From Entomortierella parvispora (lineage: Eukaryota; Mortierellomycota; Mortierellomycetes; Mortierellales; Mortierellaceae), in contig OY752150.1 of assembly GCA_963573315.1 (NCBI GenBank), positions 434,001 to 498,000 of the forward strand: DNA of 64,000 nt, written 5' to 3'. Shown one piece after another: positions 24,111 through 39,054 of the stretch. The position numbers and the translations under genes are program-made. Positions within the stretch are counted from its first letter, which is position 1, and each line of letters begins with the position of its first letter. The notes beneath the pieces were generated by a model. That model did no database searches. It worked only from the letters and a program-made list of their open reading frames with translations, and had not been told where the DNA came from.

Positions 24111-24362
24111 GAGAATGAATGAGGCAAGAGGAAGGAGAGACAGAGGGGGGGATGGACGCTGAGAGGAAGAAGATTTGGATATGGATTGGTTCGTAGAAAT
24201 TGTAACAGTGTCTTTCCTTCTGCCCTTCAGTTCATTTTTCAACTTCTTTATTCTTTCTTCTCCCCAAATACTACAGATATAAAAGATTCCAGTATTCGTC
24301 ATGTCCAAAAGTATTGTCATAAGTCATTCTCTCCTTCAATTGGGGACATTCGTCGTATATGT

Positions 24363-27300
24363 TTACAGATCATCATCGTCATCATCATCGACCAGACTCT
24401 TGATCTTCTTGACTTTGGCAAGCATAGTGATGGCCTTGTGAGTGGAAAGGACACGCTCAGCCGTCGGTGGCAATCTCAGCCAAGTAGGGGGCTCACGCGC
24501 GGGCAACTCATTGACCCAGTCAAGGAACTGGGACATCTTTGTACCCTCAGGCGCGATCAATCCTGGATCGTTTGGTCCTGTCTCCTCCACCAACTTGAAG
24601 CTCAAATCATAGCACTCGGCCTTGAAGAAAGAGTTGACGAAGCTTTCGAGCAAAGCCTGATCATGTTCACTGTCAACACGGCCACCGTACACGGACTGGC
24701 TCAGCAGAGTCCTGATGGCATCCCAAGGAATTCTGTCGGGCGAGACGTTGGCCCTGCCAGCACCCACAGTGTCCAGCCAGTTGTCAATCGTGCTCAACGC
24801 GCAATCCTGATCCGAATCGTTAAACTCGTAGGCCTTGGTCCATCCCAGAGGAACGTAGCGAAGACGCTCCAATACGACGGCATGCAACCAAGCGACCATA
24901 AAGTAGAGACGGGCCCGTTCAGTTGGTCCCTTGGCCAAACGTGCGGTAGGGATACTGCGGAGGGATTCCTGCAAGTTGGCCTTGATACCAGGCTGAGGTT
25001 CAAACATGAGTACACGCGACAATCGGAGCAGGTTGACGGGCACCTTGGGGTTGGTCTCCATGGTCAAGAACAACCTGAAGTTGGGATGGGCCTTCAAGCT
25101 ATGCAGACGCTTGTCAAGCTGTCCAAGCCATTGTAGGGCCAGATGCACGTTCTTGAGCAAGACCCAGTTGCCGGTCTTGGTCGCTAGCGCAATCGCCTGG
25201 TCAGCCAACGTCAAACCTTCCTGAGATCCCATGGCGACAGAGGCCAGACGCACGCCTTGCTCCTGAGCCAAGTTGTCCACACGGTATGCGGCATCGTGGC
25301 CAGGGACGGAGCAAAGCGAAATAGGCGTCGACGCCTTGACTTCGTCTTCGACCAACTTGGCAAAGTCCAGATCGGATTGACCCACAAAGTTGGGTGTGAA
25401 CACTTGATCCACATACTTCGAGGTCGCGATCAGCAAGCGATCGGGGCGGAAGCATTTGATGACAAGCAGCTTCTTGAATTCGTTGATAGCTATGATGTTA
25501 AATAGTAGACGACGGGGAGAGAGAAAGAAAGAAGAGGGGTCAATGGCCATCCAACCACTAATTTTTCAAAATAATAACATAAATAAACAAGGAGTACGAT
25601 ACCCTTGTCATCAGAAGACTCCCAGAAGATGGGCACATGGACCTCTGCAGCAGCTTCACTCCAGACCTTGGACCATTCCTCAGGGTTGTTGGCGATATGA
25701 GCGGGCATCTCTTTGAACGAAGCCAATTTTGAGAACTCGTTCATCCTTGTCTGTCTCTGCTCCTCCGTGAACTCGGCCTGGATCTCTCCCACTGGGTTGG
25801 ACTCCTGACTGAGCAAAAAGTCGTATTCGGCCTCATCAGACTGAGAAGCGGATCCTCTGATCTTGATCTGGGACAAAAGCATCGCAAACGTGATGTAGTC
25901 ATCATGCAACAGGGCACGACTGGCTCTCCTGTACGAGATCTTGAAGAGATCACGGGTCAGGATCTCCAAACGCTGGTCATAATCCTTCACGCCATTGAGC
26001 TCTGGATTCTCATGCAGCACGTAGTTGAAAATATCAGAGAAAAAGTCGAGAGAGAACTGATAAAAGTGGTGCAGGCGGTTCAGCTGCTCCATCACGAAGA
26101 AGATGGAGCTGCAAGAGTGAGCCAAGGGAGTGTAAATGGCGGTGGTCTGCTCGACTTCCTGCATGACTCCGTCTGTTTCCTCCACCTTTCGTGTCACATC
26201 TGCGGCCTCACGTTTCAGGGTCTCCAGAGTACCAATGACCTTGTCATCATCCAAAATGTTACCCTTAGACTCGTTCAAGGCCTGCAACAGCGATTTCTCC
26301 AAACGACGCAACTTCACCTTGAATTCGCCTTGCAACTTGATCAAATCTGTACGACGACGATCCACGTCTGGCCTCTCGGCCTTTAGGACCTTGCTCAAGC
26401 ATTGACTCTGAAGACTTCCACGTGTCACCGTAAAGTTGACAAACGAGACTCGAGAGCAGACATCTGGAGGGAAGCTGACAGAAGGATCGCGGGTCGACAA
26501 GAAAAGAGTGAACGCGGGGGAGAAATCGATATCCTGGTTGCCGAGGCGAATCAAGACACGGCCTCCGGTGCGTCGCAGCTCCTTGTTGAGAACTGGGTTC
26601 ATAATTGGATCCAAGTGCTCCACATCCTGAATCAAAAGAGGGTTTCCGAATCGCAAAGCACTCTCCAAATTCTTGAGGAAAGAGTCATCCAAGAAACTGG
26701 TAACAGAGATCTTGCGATCCTTGTACTCGTTCATCAAGAACGTCGTGGCCTGACCAGAAGGATCAATGATCAAGGGGTATCTGTTGAAGCGTTCCAAGAT
26801 AATAGCGTTCTCAACGCAGAGGTCATCCGCAGGCAAGGCATGCTCGGTCCACGAGAGACGATCATCGGCAGTGGAGAGGTATTCTGACAAAGAAATATCT
26901 GCCTTGTACTGGATGCCAGCCTTGGCAAGGTGATCCGCCCACTTGTGGAAGAGAAGCTCACGGTATTGCTGGTCAAAGTATCCGCCGTAAGCCAAGAAGG
27001 CAGACGATAAGAGGACATCTCCGACAGTAGTAGCCATCTGGGTATCGAATGAGTGGCTTCCAGCCTCCCAACGAACCTTTTCCGAAGACAACGACTCAAG
27101 AAGTGTAACACTGCGGTCAACCTTCGACTTGACGCGCTCCATCTCGCCCTTAATCGATCCGACCTCAGAGATAAGAACAGCGTACTCCTCCTTGTATGTG
27201 GCGATACTGTTTTCGAGCTCCTCAATCATCCTCTCAATGCTAGATGCCTTAAGAACTGTCATATGAGCACTAGACTCGAGCTCCTGAACCTCTTGACGAA

Positions 27301-30300
27301 GGGGACCAATGCGATCCAGAATCTCGGAATAGTTGACTTGAGCAATAACCCACTTGACAAGAGGACCACAGGCCTTACTGGCGTGGTTCACAGTTTCAAA
27401 GTTGTAGTTGGGGTTGCTCAAGAAGTCAGCCTTGATCCTCTCGCGCATTGCAGGAGTCATCAGTCGATCCGTATCGTAGTTGACAATGCTTTGGATAAAG
27501 TCTTCGCGGCGAATGATACTTTGCACCGTTCTCCAGCTCTCCAGGCGGTTGCCCAAGAGTGTGCACACAGATTCCATGGCCATCTTGACGGCAGGTGGAG
27601 GGTTACTCATCGAACGAACTTCCTGCAGCAAGGGTTTCTTGATGTCCGTGACAGCCTTCTGAGCCTCCAAAACAGCAGGCTCTGCATTGGCCAAATCGGC
27701 CATGACCACAGCCTTGCGCTGAGCGATCTCGTGGTTCTGAGCCTCCAAAGCAGCCTGGATCTCGATCGAGGTAGCCTTCTTCTTCTCGGCCTCTTGCTGA
27801 TCAGCAACCATCTTTTGCAACTTGTCGTTGGCCTGTCTGTTCTTGACCTCCAATTCGTTCTTCTTGATGGCCAGGTTTTTGCGAAGCTCCTCCACCTTTA
27901 CGACAGTATCCTTAAGCTTCTCCAGACCAACGTTCAAATGACGCTGCTGCTCCTCCAGATCCTCGCGCTTCTCATTGTAAAGCCGGACATAGTGGCGAAT
28001 AAAGTCGAGGTAATGACGAGGAGTGACATAACCACGTCTGCCGTTCCTCTTGCTTAGCTTGGCATTGACCTCGTACAACGACTGGTGCACGTACACAAAT
28101 GCGTTAACAATGGCATTGCGATGAGAAGGAGTTGTCGGAAGATTTCTGTACACAACTGGGAAATTGCGAGGTGGGTTGTAGTTGGGACGGTCAAGATCCA
28201 AGCTGGTGGTGAATTCCTGTCCAACTTGGAAGAAGGCTTGATCGGACCAATCTCCGAACCAGTCCAACACACAACGGTTGAACAAGGCAGGGGAGGTTGC
28301 GGCGCGGGAGGCGAGACCTTCCTCAGGCGGGTTCATGGTGAAGACAACGTGAAGGTTCTTCATGACTTGTTGGGTGAACCACTTGTAGAGTTCCTCGCTC
28401 GAGTCAAGCATCAAACCATCACGCTGAGCACCTTCCTTACACTGGGTCATAAGAGAAGAGTACTCGTCGCCTTCAAACAATCCTGGGACCTCGGCGTTGG
28501 CCAGAAGGGTGTTCATCCTCTCCAAAAATCCAGAGTCGAGAACATTGGACTCGTCCAAGATGAAGCAAACCTTCTCGCCCTTGCAACCAGCGCGACGGAG
28601 GACCGTTCGGAGATCTTCATCAAAATCAGCCGCAGAGTACTTGTTGTGGACCTTGATCTGAAAGACGCTGAGACCGTTCATCCAGGCAACGAAGCGCGAA
28701 AGAGTAGTCTTTCCAGATCCACTCACACCGATCAACAGCATATGACCCTGCATCTGTCTGAAAACTCTGTCGATACGAAGAACGTGATCCAGGACATCGT
28801 TGAAGAGAGCCAGAGGTACATCGAGCTCTTCCTCGTAAAACACCTTCAGTCGAGCCTTGGCGTACTCTCTCAGCTCCTCGCGATCGACTGGAATATAGTA
28901 CTTGGACAACCAATTGGAGTACAGGATAGGGCGACCCAAGGCCTGTTCTCGATCGATTGTTGGGAAGTGCTTCATGGCGATCCTATCGATCTCGTTGTCG
29001 GTCCATTGGCGCTCCTCCTCAGTCACCAGACGATCTTGGAACAGACGAAGAGCCTCATGGGCCCAAATGCGAACCAAGCCTTCGACATTAAGAGTCTCCA
29101 TGGGCTTGATCGCCTCAAAGATACCACGCATCCAGCGAGTCAACTCACGAGGACTGTAGATGTAATGAGCTTGCATCTCGGGAACGAAATGAGACTGGGA
29201 GCTAAGGTACAGCTCCACCATGGCAGCCGTAAGGGGTTCAGAGTAAGCTCGAAGTGAAGGCACAACCTTGAGCATGGCACGACAGAAAGTGCTGTAAATC
29301 TGCTTGAGGGAAATCTCTCCGGGATAGTCGACCATAACGAGGGGAACGTGTCGAAGGAATCGATGAGTCAATGGAATACGACCGGGATCCGTGGGAGGGT
29401 TACAGGCACCAACGAATTGGATACGCTCCAGCTTAACCCACGACTTGTCTGTCGTTCTCCAGAATCCACCGCACTCAACCAATTGGCGCATGAACGAAAT
29501 AACACGCTGTGTGCCATACTTGTCCATGGATGGCAGATTGATTTCATCACAGAAGACCACGAGCCAACGACCCAAAAGCACAGGGGACAAAAGAACACCG
29601 TTGGGAGTCTTGCGGTACTCGCAGTACTGCTCGAGAGTCTTGAGAATCAACTCAGGAGTAGTGGCACTGGAGAAATTGAGGCCAACAACCTCCATCTCGG
29701 GAAGCTTGCGGAGGGCACTGAACAGGGTCATGGTCTTTCCTGAACCTGGGGGACCGCACAGGATGAGAGGCTTGTGTTCCGAGAGCCAAGAGTAGAGGAC
29801 TTCCTCGTGGCGGACCGTGTCCACTGTTGGAATAACAACATCTGCCTCGGCAACCGTATGTGTCTCAATCTCGATCATGGGGACCTTGGACTGCCATGGG
29901 ACCCAGTCTCCAGAGTTGATATTCACATCAAAGTCAATGATCGACATGTTTGCGATTTGAGGAAGGTCAATGGTGGTGATGCCTCTCACAAACTCTCCGA
30001 GACGAGTGCGGAGCTCAAGTTTGGCATCTCCAGCAAAACTCCAAATAGCGGAAAACACAAGGCGCTTGGAAATGTAGCTGTCGAGTTGCTCGGGACCCAT
30101 GGGGAAGTCAGAGTGCTGGTTGTTGTACTGGATCACATTGCGAACACTCTTATTCAAGAGCGAGAACAAGGTGCCAAGGACGCGCATCGTCGTAAAGTCC
30201 ATGATGTGATCCAAAGTGTTTGCGTACTCCAATGCCTTCACAATGAGTCCGTCGTCAGCAAAGTGTGGGGCCAAGATATTGGCGCACGCCTGCTGAGTGA

Positions 30301-33300
30301 GAAGGATAGGCGAGGCAGCCCGATTTTCCTCAGTTTCCACGCGACGAACAGTGACCTCCTCGTCAACTTCATCCAATGGAACGTTGCGCAGAGTCTCAAA
30401 GTAGTGGGAAAAGACCATGGATCGGTCAATGACGTCGCTACTGTACCAAACCATACCACATCGACTGACAGTGGCCAAGGTGGCATACTTGAGGGTCTCG
30501 ACTTCGAACATAATGCGGACATTGGGTGGCAAGCTCAGACGCTCTCCGTTTGGAAGTGTCAGCAGTTTGTTGTCATCCAGAACACTATTAAGACGGGGTC
30601 AGAAAGCTATCAGCAAAAAATGTGGGGCTACCTCTCAACAACATATCAACAATTCATGACGATGCTCACCTGTTCAAGTTCTCAACCCACTCGGGATCCA
30701 CATCGCCATCAAAAATGATCCAGTGACGTTTGGCACTCTCGCCACGAACATTGTCCACGATCTTTCTCAAAATATTGGTGAAGAGACCATCAGTCCATTC
30801 GCGAGTAGTGGGGTCCAAAACACCATACAGTGCCTCCTTAGACATGGCTTTGGGATCGATCACATAGGACTGTCCTTCAATATTCTCAACCTTCTCCAGA
30901 GCACCAAGCAAGACCTGCCAGGCATTGGACTTGCCGCTTCCGGAGGGACCAACCATCATCAAACCGTGATGGATGCGCTGAATTTGGTAGAGCTGCAAAA
31001 TCTTTTCGATCCAAAGCTCCCCGACAACAAGACGGCGCTTGTCGCAAATCTCCTTGATGGCCTGTCTGAGGGGCTGGAGACTGACGGGAACATAGTCAAC
31101 TCCAGGGAATACATCCTTGAGAAGGCTATATAGAAAAAAACAAGAAAAACAGATATTAGAATGTGTGTCATTTCAGAGTAGAAATACAAGTAAAGCAACT
31201 AGGATACTTACTTCATCAGGACTGGAATGTCCTCGGCCACGAGCTTGGGAACAACAGTCTCCCTGATACTCTGGATAAGAATCTCTTGCTCGGGCACGCT
31301 CTCCGAGATGCGAGCAAACTCAGCCTGAATATTGTCTGGGTTTTCGGAACGAAGCTCTTGAAGGCGATCACGCTTCATGTTACCAGCACTAACCAGCACA
31401 CTCTTCAAGGCACGCAGACCAAAATCGTAATGGGACTGGGGCGTCAGCTTCTCATCACAAAGATTGAAGAGTGGGATGACTTTGGAGGCCAACAGTTCAG
31501 CAGTGCGGAAACCCTGAGACGACAGCATGACCTGAGCAATGAGTTCACGATCAGGTTTGGTCATTGCAATGCTTCGGAACAGCTTCTTGAGGTTATCGGG
31601 TAGGTTGGAACGGCCGGCATATCCGGGGTTCATGGTAATGAAGATACCAGTGTTGGTGTTCACACGAACATTCTTTCCAACCAGCTCGATCTCGTGGTTA
31701 GGGTTAGTCTTGGCTTCCTTCAGGCCCAATTGGATTGTCTGGACCTGCTGAGAGACAGCGGACAAAATTCTTTCCTCCAAACGGTTGAACTCGTCAAAAC
31801 ATCCCCAAGCGCCGACTTGAGAAAGACCGATAAAGATACGACCCATGGCCTGGAAATCAAAGTTTTCGTCACAGCAGAACACAAGGACGAAACGACCCAG
31901 CTGAATGCCCAGAGCCTTGACAGATTCGGTCTTTCCTGTTCCTGCGGGACCAAAGGGAGAACCTCCTAGACGGGACTCCAAGGCTTGCATAAGTGTCAAG
32001 TAGCAACGGTCAGTCAAAGGCGTCTGGACCAAGCGCTCAGTCACTCCAAAGTATTCATAGCCATAAAGGAACGTAGCGTTCGCCATGCTAATCGTCAAGC
32101 ACTGCAGTGGGTCTTCGTGACTTGAGTTGAAGTAGAACCGCATTTGAGACAACCAAGCAAAGTCCTTGGCGGAGGAGACCTTGTTGCGAATGAGGACACG
32201 GATGACATCCCGCTGATGGACGAGATCGGTGATCAAATGCTCGCACTTCTTGCGCTGGATGGGTTCAAGATCCTGGAGCACAGTGTCGGCAAGGACATTC
32301 AGAGCACGCTGGGCATAGTCGAGGGCCTTCTGCATGGGCTGCTCACTGGGGGAGCCGGTCTCAGCCATGGTGGCCAGAGCCCGTTCGACTGTCGTTGTCC
32401 AAGTAATCTGGGAGGTGAGGACGACCAGTTGGTCAGGGTTCTTGTCAATCCAGCTCAAGAACGCAGCTGGGTCAAGTGTCTCTGCAAGATAGATAAAGTT
32501 CATTTCTTGTACGGACTCGGCCAAGATCTGAGCCAAAGACATGCGCATCTCTTTCTCGACCAAAGACAGCCAGTCATTGATTCTTGGGTTATCCTTGATT
32601 GAAACTGGGGTCTTGAACATTACGTTTTCGCCCTCCTTTGAGCACATTCCAAGAACAGTCGTGACATCCTCGCTAAGGATGATGCTGCTGATACCGGCAA
32701 ACATCTTCTTGAAGTGCTTTTGGATACGCACAACGTCCTTACTGTTTCCGATAATTTCCAAGAGATCCTCGTCACCGACAAAGTAGAAGCGGGGAAAGGA
32801 TGAACGCTCACGCTCCAAGTATTCACCCAATGCCTTTTGGATTTTGCTGAGGAGATCAGCCAGGCGCTCCAGAGACTTTTGAATGTTGGCAATGTTGAGC
32901 ACATCCAGAACGAAGGGCGACTTGTAGACCTTCTTCATAACGGTCAAGAACTCCGAGTTGATGTTCTGGAATCTCGATGTTTCCACTGGGAGAAGATGCT
33001 TAATATCGTGACTTCCTGTGAAGATGCCCTCCAAGTACACCCATTGACGCTGGACATCAATCCAAACATCAAAAAGGACGTGGATACGGTTGAGTTTTTC
33101 TTCCCATCCTGCCGCCTCCTCCTCAAAGACCTTGTAGTACGGCGACAACTTCATGGCAGACAAAAAGTTCAGGTTCTCGCTGCACTTTGTGAACAGATCA
33201 TCCCATCCTCTGATAAGGCGGCACTTGTTTTGGTAGTTGACAAGATCCAGGACATAGTTTGTCCATGTCTCACGAACCTAGATTTTTGTTATTAACAAGT

Positions 33301-36300
33301 ACATGTGAGATCACCAATCCAAATACAGAGGAACATTGTTGGGGGTTCTTCATATTGCCATACCTGCTTCAAGAACTCCTCCAGGGCCATCTCACCCTGG
33401 GCAACGACAATAATGTCGCGGACAAGACTCTCATTTCTCTTCAGATCCAGGTCCCAGATGTTACCGACAGTCATCTCTGACAAGGTGAGACGTCCGTCCA
33501 GACGAAGGGCCTTGAACAACTGACGCCAATGGCGCTCGCGGAGAGCCTCTGACTTCAGGTCAATCAAAAGAGGATTGACCTTGAGGTAGAGTCTGAGAGA
33601 TTCCTGAACGTACTCGAATGCAGCATACTGTCGCATGCGGTTAGGCATGTCTTTCGTGGAATTGACCAGGCCGTCGAGTTGGTTTCTGATCTTGCGAGGA
33701 ACAACAGTAGACCAAAGTGTATCCTTGATCTCATAGATAGACTGCCAGATCTTGGCCAGAGAACTCCACACGGACTTCAAATCGCGAAGTTCCTCGAGGA
33801 CAGGCTCGAGACGGTCGTCTGCAGAGAGATCAAGATCGAGGGCCTCCTTGGCGCGACACACCATATCGAATTCCTCCTTGACCCTAGTAACTCTGCCTTC
33901 AAAGATCATCAAGGTGTTGGTGGCAATATCGGGCTTGATGTTGCCTTGGACTGGCTTGTTCTTCTCCCAGTCTTGAAGGATCTCAGAGATCTTTTGCTCC
34001 ACAAGCTTATCCTCAGTCACGATCTTCATTTGCAGTCCAGCTATTTGATAAACACATAATGCTTGTTAGTAGTCGTATTGCATCACCCCACACTACCATA
34101 GTTATTTTCCACTTACCGATCTGGTCTTGGATGGCATTGTTCTTGCGACCAAGAATCTCATTGAATGCGCTCCATTCGCCGTCAATCTGATCACAGTAGA
34201 GCCAGTCATTGGGGAACTGGAATCTTTGGCGCTCCAGAGTCTTTTGGCCATTGCGGAACAGTTCGACATCCTGCTCCCACTTGGACACCTTGCGCTTCAA
34301 GTCCTGCACAAAGGTGATGAAGGTGACTGCCTCACCAGTAGCGTTGCTATCCACAGAGTGAAGTTCAAGGTCGTAACGAGCCTTGGACACTGCGCTGTGG
34401 AATTCCTTCATCGAGGTGCCCATCATGTTTCCAAATCGATTAAGGACCTCGCGTTGCCAAGAGTCGTACTTTGCATTAACCTTAGACTGAACTTGCTCAT
34501 AGTCAATCACAACAGGGCCAAACGATTGCTCCGTCTCAGAGTTATCGAATGTCGTGCGTGCCTTCTTAATTTCCAAGAGAAGTTGCTGCCACTTGGCCAA
34601 GTCGTCACCGAGAAGCGTGAAAATGTACTGAGATTCTAAATCCCAAAGAGACTGGTATTGAAGCCAAATGTCGACATACTCCTTGACCTGGGTGACCTTG
34701 AGCTCAATGCTTCCATACGCCTTCGACAGTGAGTCGTCAGGGATTTTGGTGAGAAGATCCGAGTAGGTCAAGTCCTCCGTGTTATCCTGATGGACAGCCA
34801 AGCCAATTTCATATCTGGAGCTCTGAATTCTTGCCAAAGTGCAGACGACTGAGAGCCACTCGTGGAGCTGAGTGTACCAACTGACGCGAGCCTGTTCAAC
34901 TGGAGGATCAAGGTACATGACCTGGTTCTTGATTCGGATCTCATGGACGAGAACCTTCAGGACGGGTTTGACCTCGTTGGCTTTGGTCAGGGCTGAAACG
35001 CGCTCTGTTTCACGGTTGGTGCGACGCTTCTTGTTCTTTCCATGGGCAGCCGCGTCTCTGGCCTCGATAAGACCTTCCTCGTGGTCGTCGCGCTGGTATT
35101 CCAGCATCCATGCGTTAATCGCTTGCTGAAGACGACTAATCAGAACGGCCTCAACTTTGGCATCCAATTGCGCGACCCATTGTTCCAAGTTGGAGTAAGA
35201 CTCCAAGTTGAGTCGATCGATCTACAGACAATGAGTATTATAAGTATTCATGATAAATACTGGCGAACTGTTTGCACTTATCGTGAATACACTTACCAGC
35301 TTTTGAATCTTCAAGATGATGTTTGAGAATGTGGAATGAACAAATGCGCACACAGGGAGCTCGTCGATCAACTTCATGATATCATCGTAAATAGAGATCA
35401 GGGAGTCGACCTTGTCTTGGAAAATTGAGACGACCGATGCAAACTCGCGCACAAAGGTGATGTGGCGGTTCTCGCGGGTATTAGCCATAGAGCCTGGGTT
35501 CATGTAGGATGACACGCTACCGTAGGTATTAGCGAAGTGTTCCCATCGAAGATTGACACCCTTAGAGACCATCTTCTGAGCGTCATTGCGATATCCAGCA
35601 ACAAGGGTGGCAATCTCTCCGTGGCGCTGGACTTTGTTGACCATTTGACTGTATGTGCGGATGGTTTCCATCAGGCTGACGGCAATTGGGTAAACGCGCT
35701 TTGCATCCTTGGCAATGATGCTGACTTGGTGAGGGACCTGATACTTGAGCCAGAGAAGGTTACGGACTTCCTTAAACAAGGTGATGATCTGAGCATCAAA
35801 ATTGACACCAAGCTGGAGGACATTTCCTTGAGCTCTGTTGCGGGTAATCTCAAATAGAGGGCCGGCAACCGCCAGCTCACGACGGGTGATTTCAGAGTAC
35901 CAAGTTTCGTAGATCTGGCGGGTGTCGAGCTTCTTCCTGAAACTGCTGCTCTCGCTTTGTAACTTTTGTCCCTCTGCGTAGAGCTCCCATCCTTTTCCAA
36001 GGACATCCTCCACACGTTTCATGTAAGTGGAGAGCTGGCGTTCAATCTGGCGTGCCCAAATGATATGGCCTGAAATAGGCGGAAGATCGCGCAGCTGAGA
36101 CATATGGTACGCATCTGAGTGGCGGTACTGCATCTTGAACTTGTCGTGCAGCTTTTTGATGTCCTCTTTGACTTTGTCGATCAACTGCGTCTGGTATTCC
36201 TGGATGGCTCCACGAATCTATTTTAGAATTAATTTAAAACAAGAGGGTGAATATCGAAAGTTTCATGGGCATGAGATTTTATCAATCGATCTCGATCTAT

Positions 36301-36552
36301 GAAGAATGCATGATATGCATACCTTTGGGCGAACAAAGAGCGCGTTGAACTTGGAAAAAACGCGGAACATCTCATTGGCATTCTTGGCGATTCCAAGTCT
36401 ATCACGGAGTCTAGCGATAATTTGGTTCTCAACTCTTGACACTCGCTCATTGTAAGAGACCTCAGCTGTGACCCAAATCTCGGTTCCCTCTGTGATAAAT
36501 GATTGAAGAACAAATCCGTTAGAGCTGCCCTGATTCCAATCTTTCTAGTACC

Positions 36553-36593
<41 letters not shown>

Positions 36594-39054
36594 GCTTACC
36601 ATGGGAAACGTCAAGGACATCGACGTTCTTGACACTCTCGTAAGCGAGTTTGACTTCCTCAACAGCATTGACATCAGTCATGCTCACGCTTTCCGTCTCC
36701 TCCACCTCTAGTGTGGCTCTGGAGGCCGAAAATCCGCTGGGCTTTGTCATCACTTTGAGAATTGTCTGGTGGAGCTGTTCATGTTGCTTCCTGAAGTTGC
36801 GAACAAACTTGACGCGTTCCTGAAGTTTGGCGTGAGCGTGATTGAATCGGATGGGCAGGAACTTTTCCGATCGCCTGCGCGTGACTTCACGGGCCACGTC
36901 TGTGAACTCCTTGATCAACGTGTCCCAGGTCGAAAAAACCTCGACAGCTCCAGCAGTCGCTTTTTCAAAGTCGTCATAGTCCATGTACATCAGTCTACGA
37001 CTACCGAGAACGCGCAATAGCTGGTCGTTCAAATCTTTTGAGATGGCTTCCACCAAGGGCAAAGCTCGCCGAATTGGATAAGGTCTATGAAAAGAAATAC
37101 ACATAAAACCGATATTTGTATCAAAATTTGGACCAGCGTTACATTACTATTGTGGAGGGTCAAGTCGAAGATAACGGGTAACCATGGGACTTACGAGAGC
37201 TTGAGCTTTTTGTTAAGATGTCCAAAGATGAGCACTAAGGAATCGCGGACCTTGGTTGCATCCGTCGCAGATAAAAGCTCATTCAGAGGAAAGTCCTTCA
37301 TGAGCTGGTTGTACTTGTGAACTATGGCAAAATAAGCAATCTGAGTGATAAGTGCCTTGCCTTCCTTAAATCCCAAATATTGGGCTAGGTAGCCAAGACC
37401 TACCTTTGTCAGTTCCCTCCTTGAGACCAGTATCCGCAATGAAACTGACAGTGGCATGGAAACGCTTGGCGTGCTTCAAAATATCGAGAGTAAGAACTGA
37501 TGAAGGAGTTGATTGTTAGCTATCTGGTGGTCAACAGGTTGGACATGGAGTAATATCCTTATCAGTTGTAAAGTGAAGACTAACCAATTTGATCACTCTT
37601 CAGCTGCTCCTCGATCTTCTCCAAGGCTCGCTCCATGCTCAGCCAAAAGTTGATCTCTTGGATAGCCGTTCCCGACGCAGGATCTCTCGACAGCTTCGTG
37701 ACTTTTTGAATTTCCTTGATCCATCCGTTCACATCTCCTTGAAGCTTGTTTAAGAACGTCGAATCTGAAAAGTATGAAGATTCCAAAGCATCGACGGTGA
37801 CCCTGCGGCCTTCCTCACGACACTATAAGATCCGGAATATTGATAGTTATGGATGGTCAGCTCGCTTATCACGATTGGCAAAATGGAAATTAAGAAAAGA
37901 CACTCTTAGCACAAACCTCATCAATGGCGCGTTGAACTACAGGGTGGATGTTGAGCGAGATCTCGGGGATTTCCACGTTTTGTTGCAAATGAAGCAACGA
38001 AAGCTCCAGCTCTGCAATCTTTTTCTTGGCCATGGGGATACCCATTTTTCCATCCTTGTCGTCTGGTCGCTTGCTGGATGTACCACCCTCTACACCGCTC
38101 TTGGTGCTCACGTAGGCATTGAAGTAAGGACTGACGGCATAGTGAATATAGGAGTGGAGGGCCTCATAGGGACTGGCAAGTCCGAGTCCCGATTCGTTGG
38201 CTGCAGGCCCTGGCAGGTTAATGAATTGGACCTGAGTCTGCAGTGGGCGCGAGGTATCGATGGTGGGTCCGCGCTTGATCAAAGCAATTGAGCCCACATG
38301 GTTAGCGTGGTAGGTCAACTCGTGGCTGACGGAGTACGAGAATGTCTGGTTCGCAGCAGCTATTGTTGACAAACATAAACAAAACACTCATTAAAAACAT
38401 GCTGGGTGGCAGACGGACCGGCACATGTCAGGCTAGTTGGATCCTTGTTGATGATGATGTTGACGTTGATTGATCGCTGTTTCCTTGTGTATTAAACTGC
38501 CATGATTCCATGCATCGCAAGCGAGTTTGACAGGGGTCGAGTCACCAGACGACACACATGCAAAAAATAAACCACACTGCTAGCGTGGAACAGGTCCACT
38601 TGATTCACCACGGGCTGATTTGCTGTGTCTGCTCCTGCCTCCTTTGCGACCATGCTATGTCAATCTCGGCAAGTCTGTGCGGTGGCGTGGTGCGAATGCT
38701 GGGGCGAGTCCGTTGTGTCCCTGAAGCGCCTGAAACAGGACCCAATAGAGCGCGTATGTGGACACCAGGCAGGTCCACGACGCGAAAGGACTAAGAAAAG
38801 GTTCCTGGACACTTACAGGCATCGCTTTCGGTCTCCTTGAGGACATACAGAGCCGGGGTCTGCGCATCACTGGCGAACCGACGAAGGCGCTCTGTCGAGT
38901 CTGGGAATGAGAACAGGGACATGTCCAGGTCTGTCTGCTCTGCCCCGAGGAGAAGCACCAAAAGCCGCTCCAGGTAGATCTTCATGATGTCAATGTCGAC
39001 TGCCACCTCCGTGCCGACACTCTGAAGACCAAGGTCTTCGTCCATTTGCAACAT
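24363..39054 (-). CDS. DYN1: Cytoplasmic dynein 1 heavy chain
   Basis: There are fourteen exons: complement(24363..25489, 25603..30584, 30670..31134, 31212..33277, 33364..34040, 34117..35221, 35297..36217, 36323..36489, 36600..37084, 37195..37321, 37404..37496, 37585..37822, 37917..38359, 38817..39054). They encode about 4377 residues, the normal size. It is the minus-end microtubule motor for nuclear and vesicle transport in hyphae. The N-terminal tail precedes six AAA modules. Walker A motifs are AAA1 [10 protein letters not shown] (near 1938), AAA2 GPSGSGKS (2246), AAA3 [10 protein letters not shown] (2617) and AAA4 [10 protein letters not shown] (2958). The coiled-coil stalk with microtubule-binding tip follows (about 3200-3480), then AAA5-AAA6 and a C-terminal domain ending in an acidic [11 protein letters not shown] tail. 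Intron 6 carries a 39-base homopolymer. The gene is convergent with ENGase and divergent from VPS15. Confidence 0.96.
36554..36592. repeat. 39-base poly-T tract inside a dynein intron
   Basis: An uninterrupted T run on the plus strand, which is A39 in the dynein transcript. It starts seven bases after the 5' splice site of the intron at 36490-36599. The tract is continuous with the coding frame, so a naive translation gives a poly-lysine run, but the frame is restored only by splicing to the exon at 36489. Confidence 0.9.

Noticed and set aside
25904..30718. Long plus-strand open frames antisense to the dynein gene
   Set aside because: They mirror conserved dynein exons in another frame, have no recognisable domains and no splice support.
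36555..36600. Poly-lysine segment in the dynein protein
   Set aside because: It is a translation of the intronic A39 run. Splicing from the donor at 36599 to 36489 yields the expected EGTEIWV continuation.
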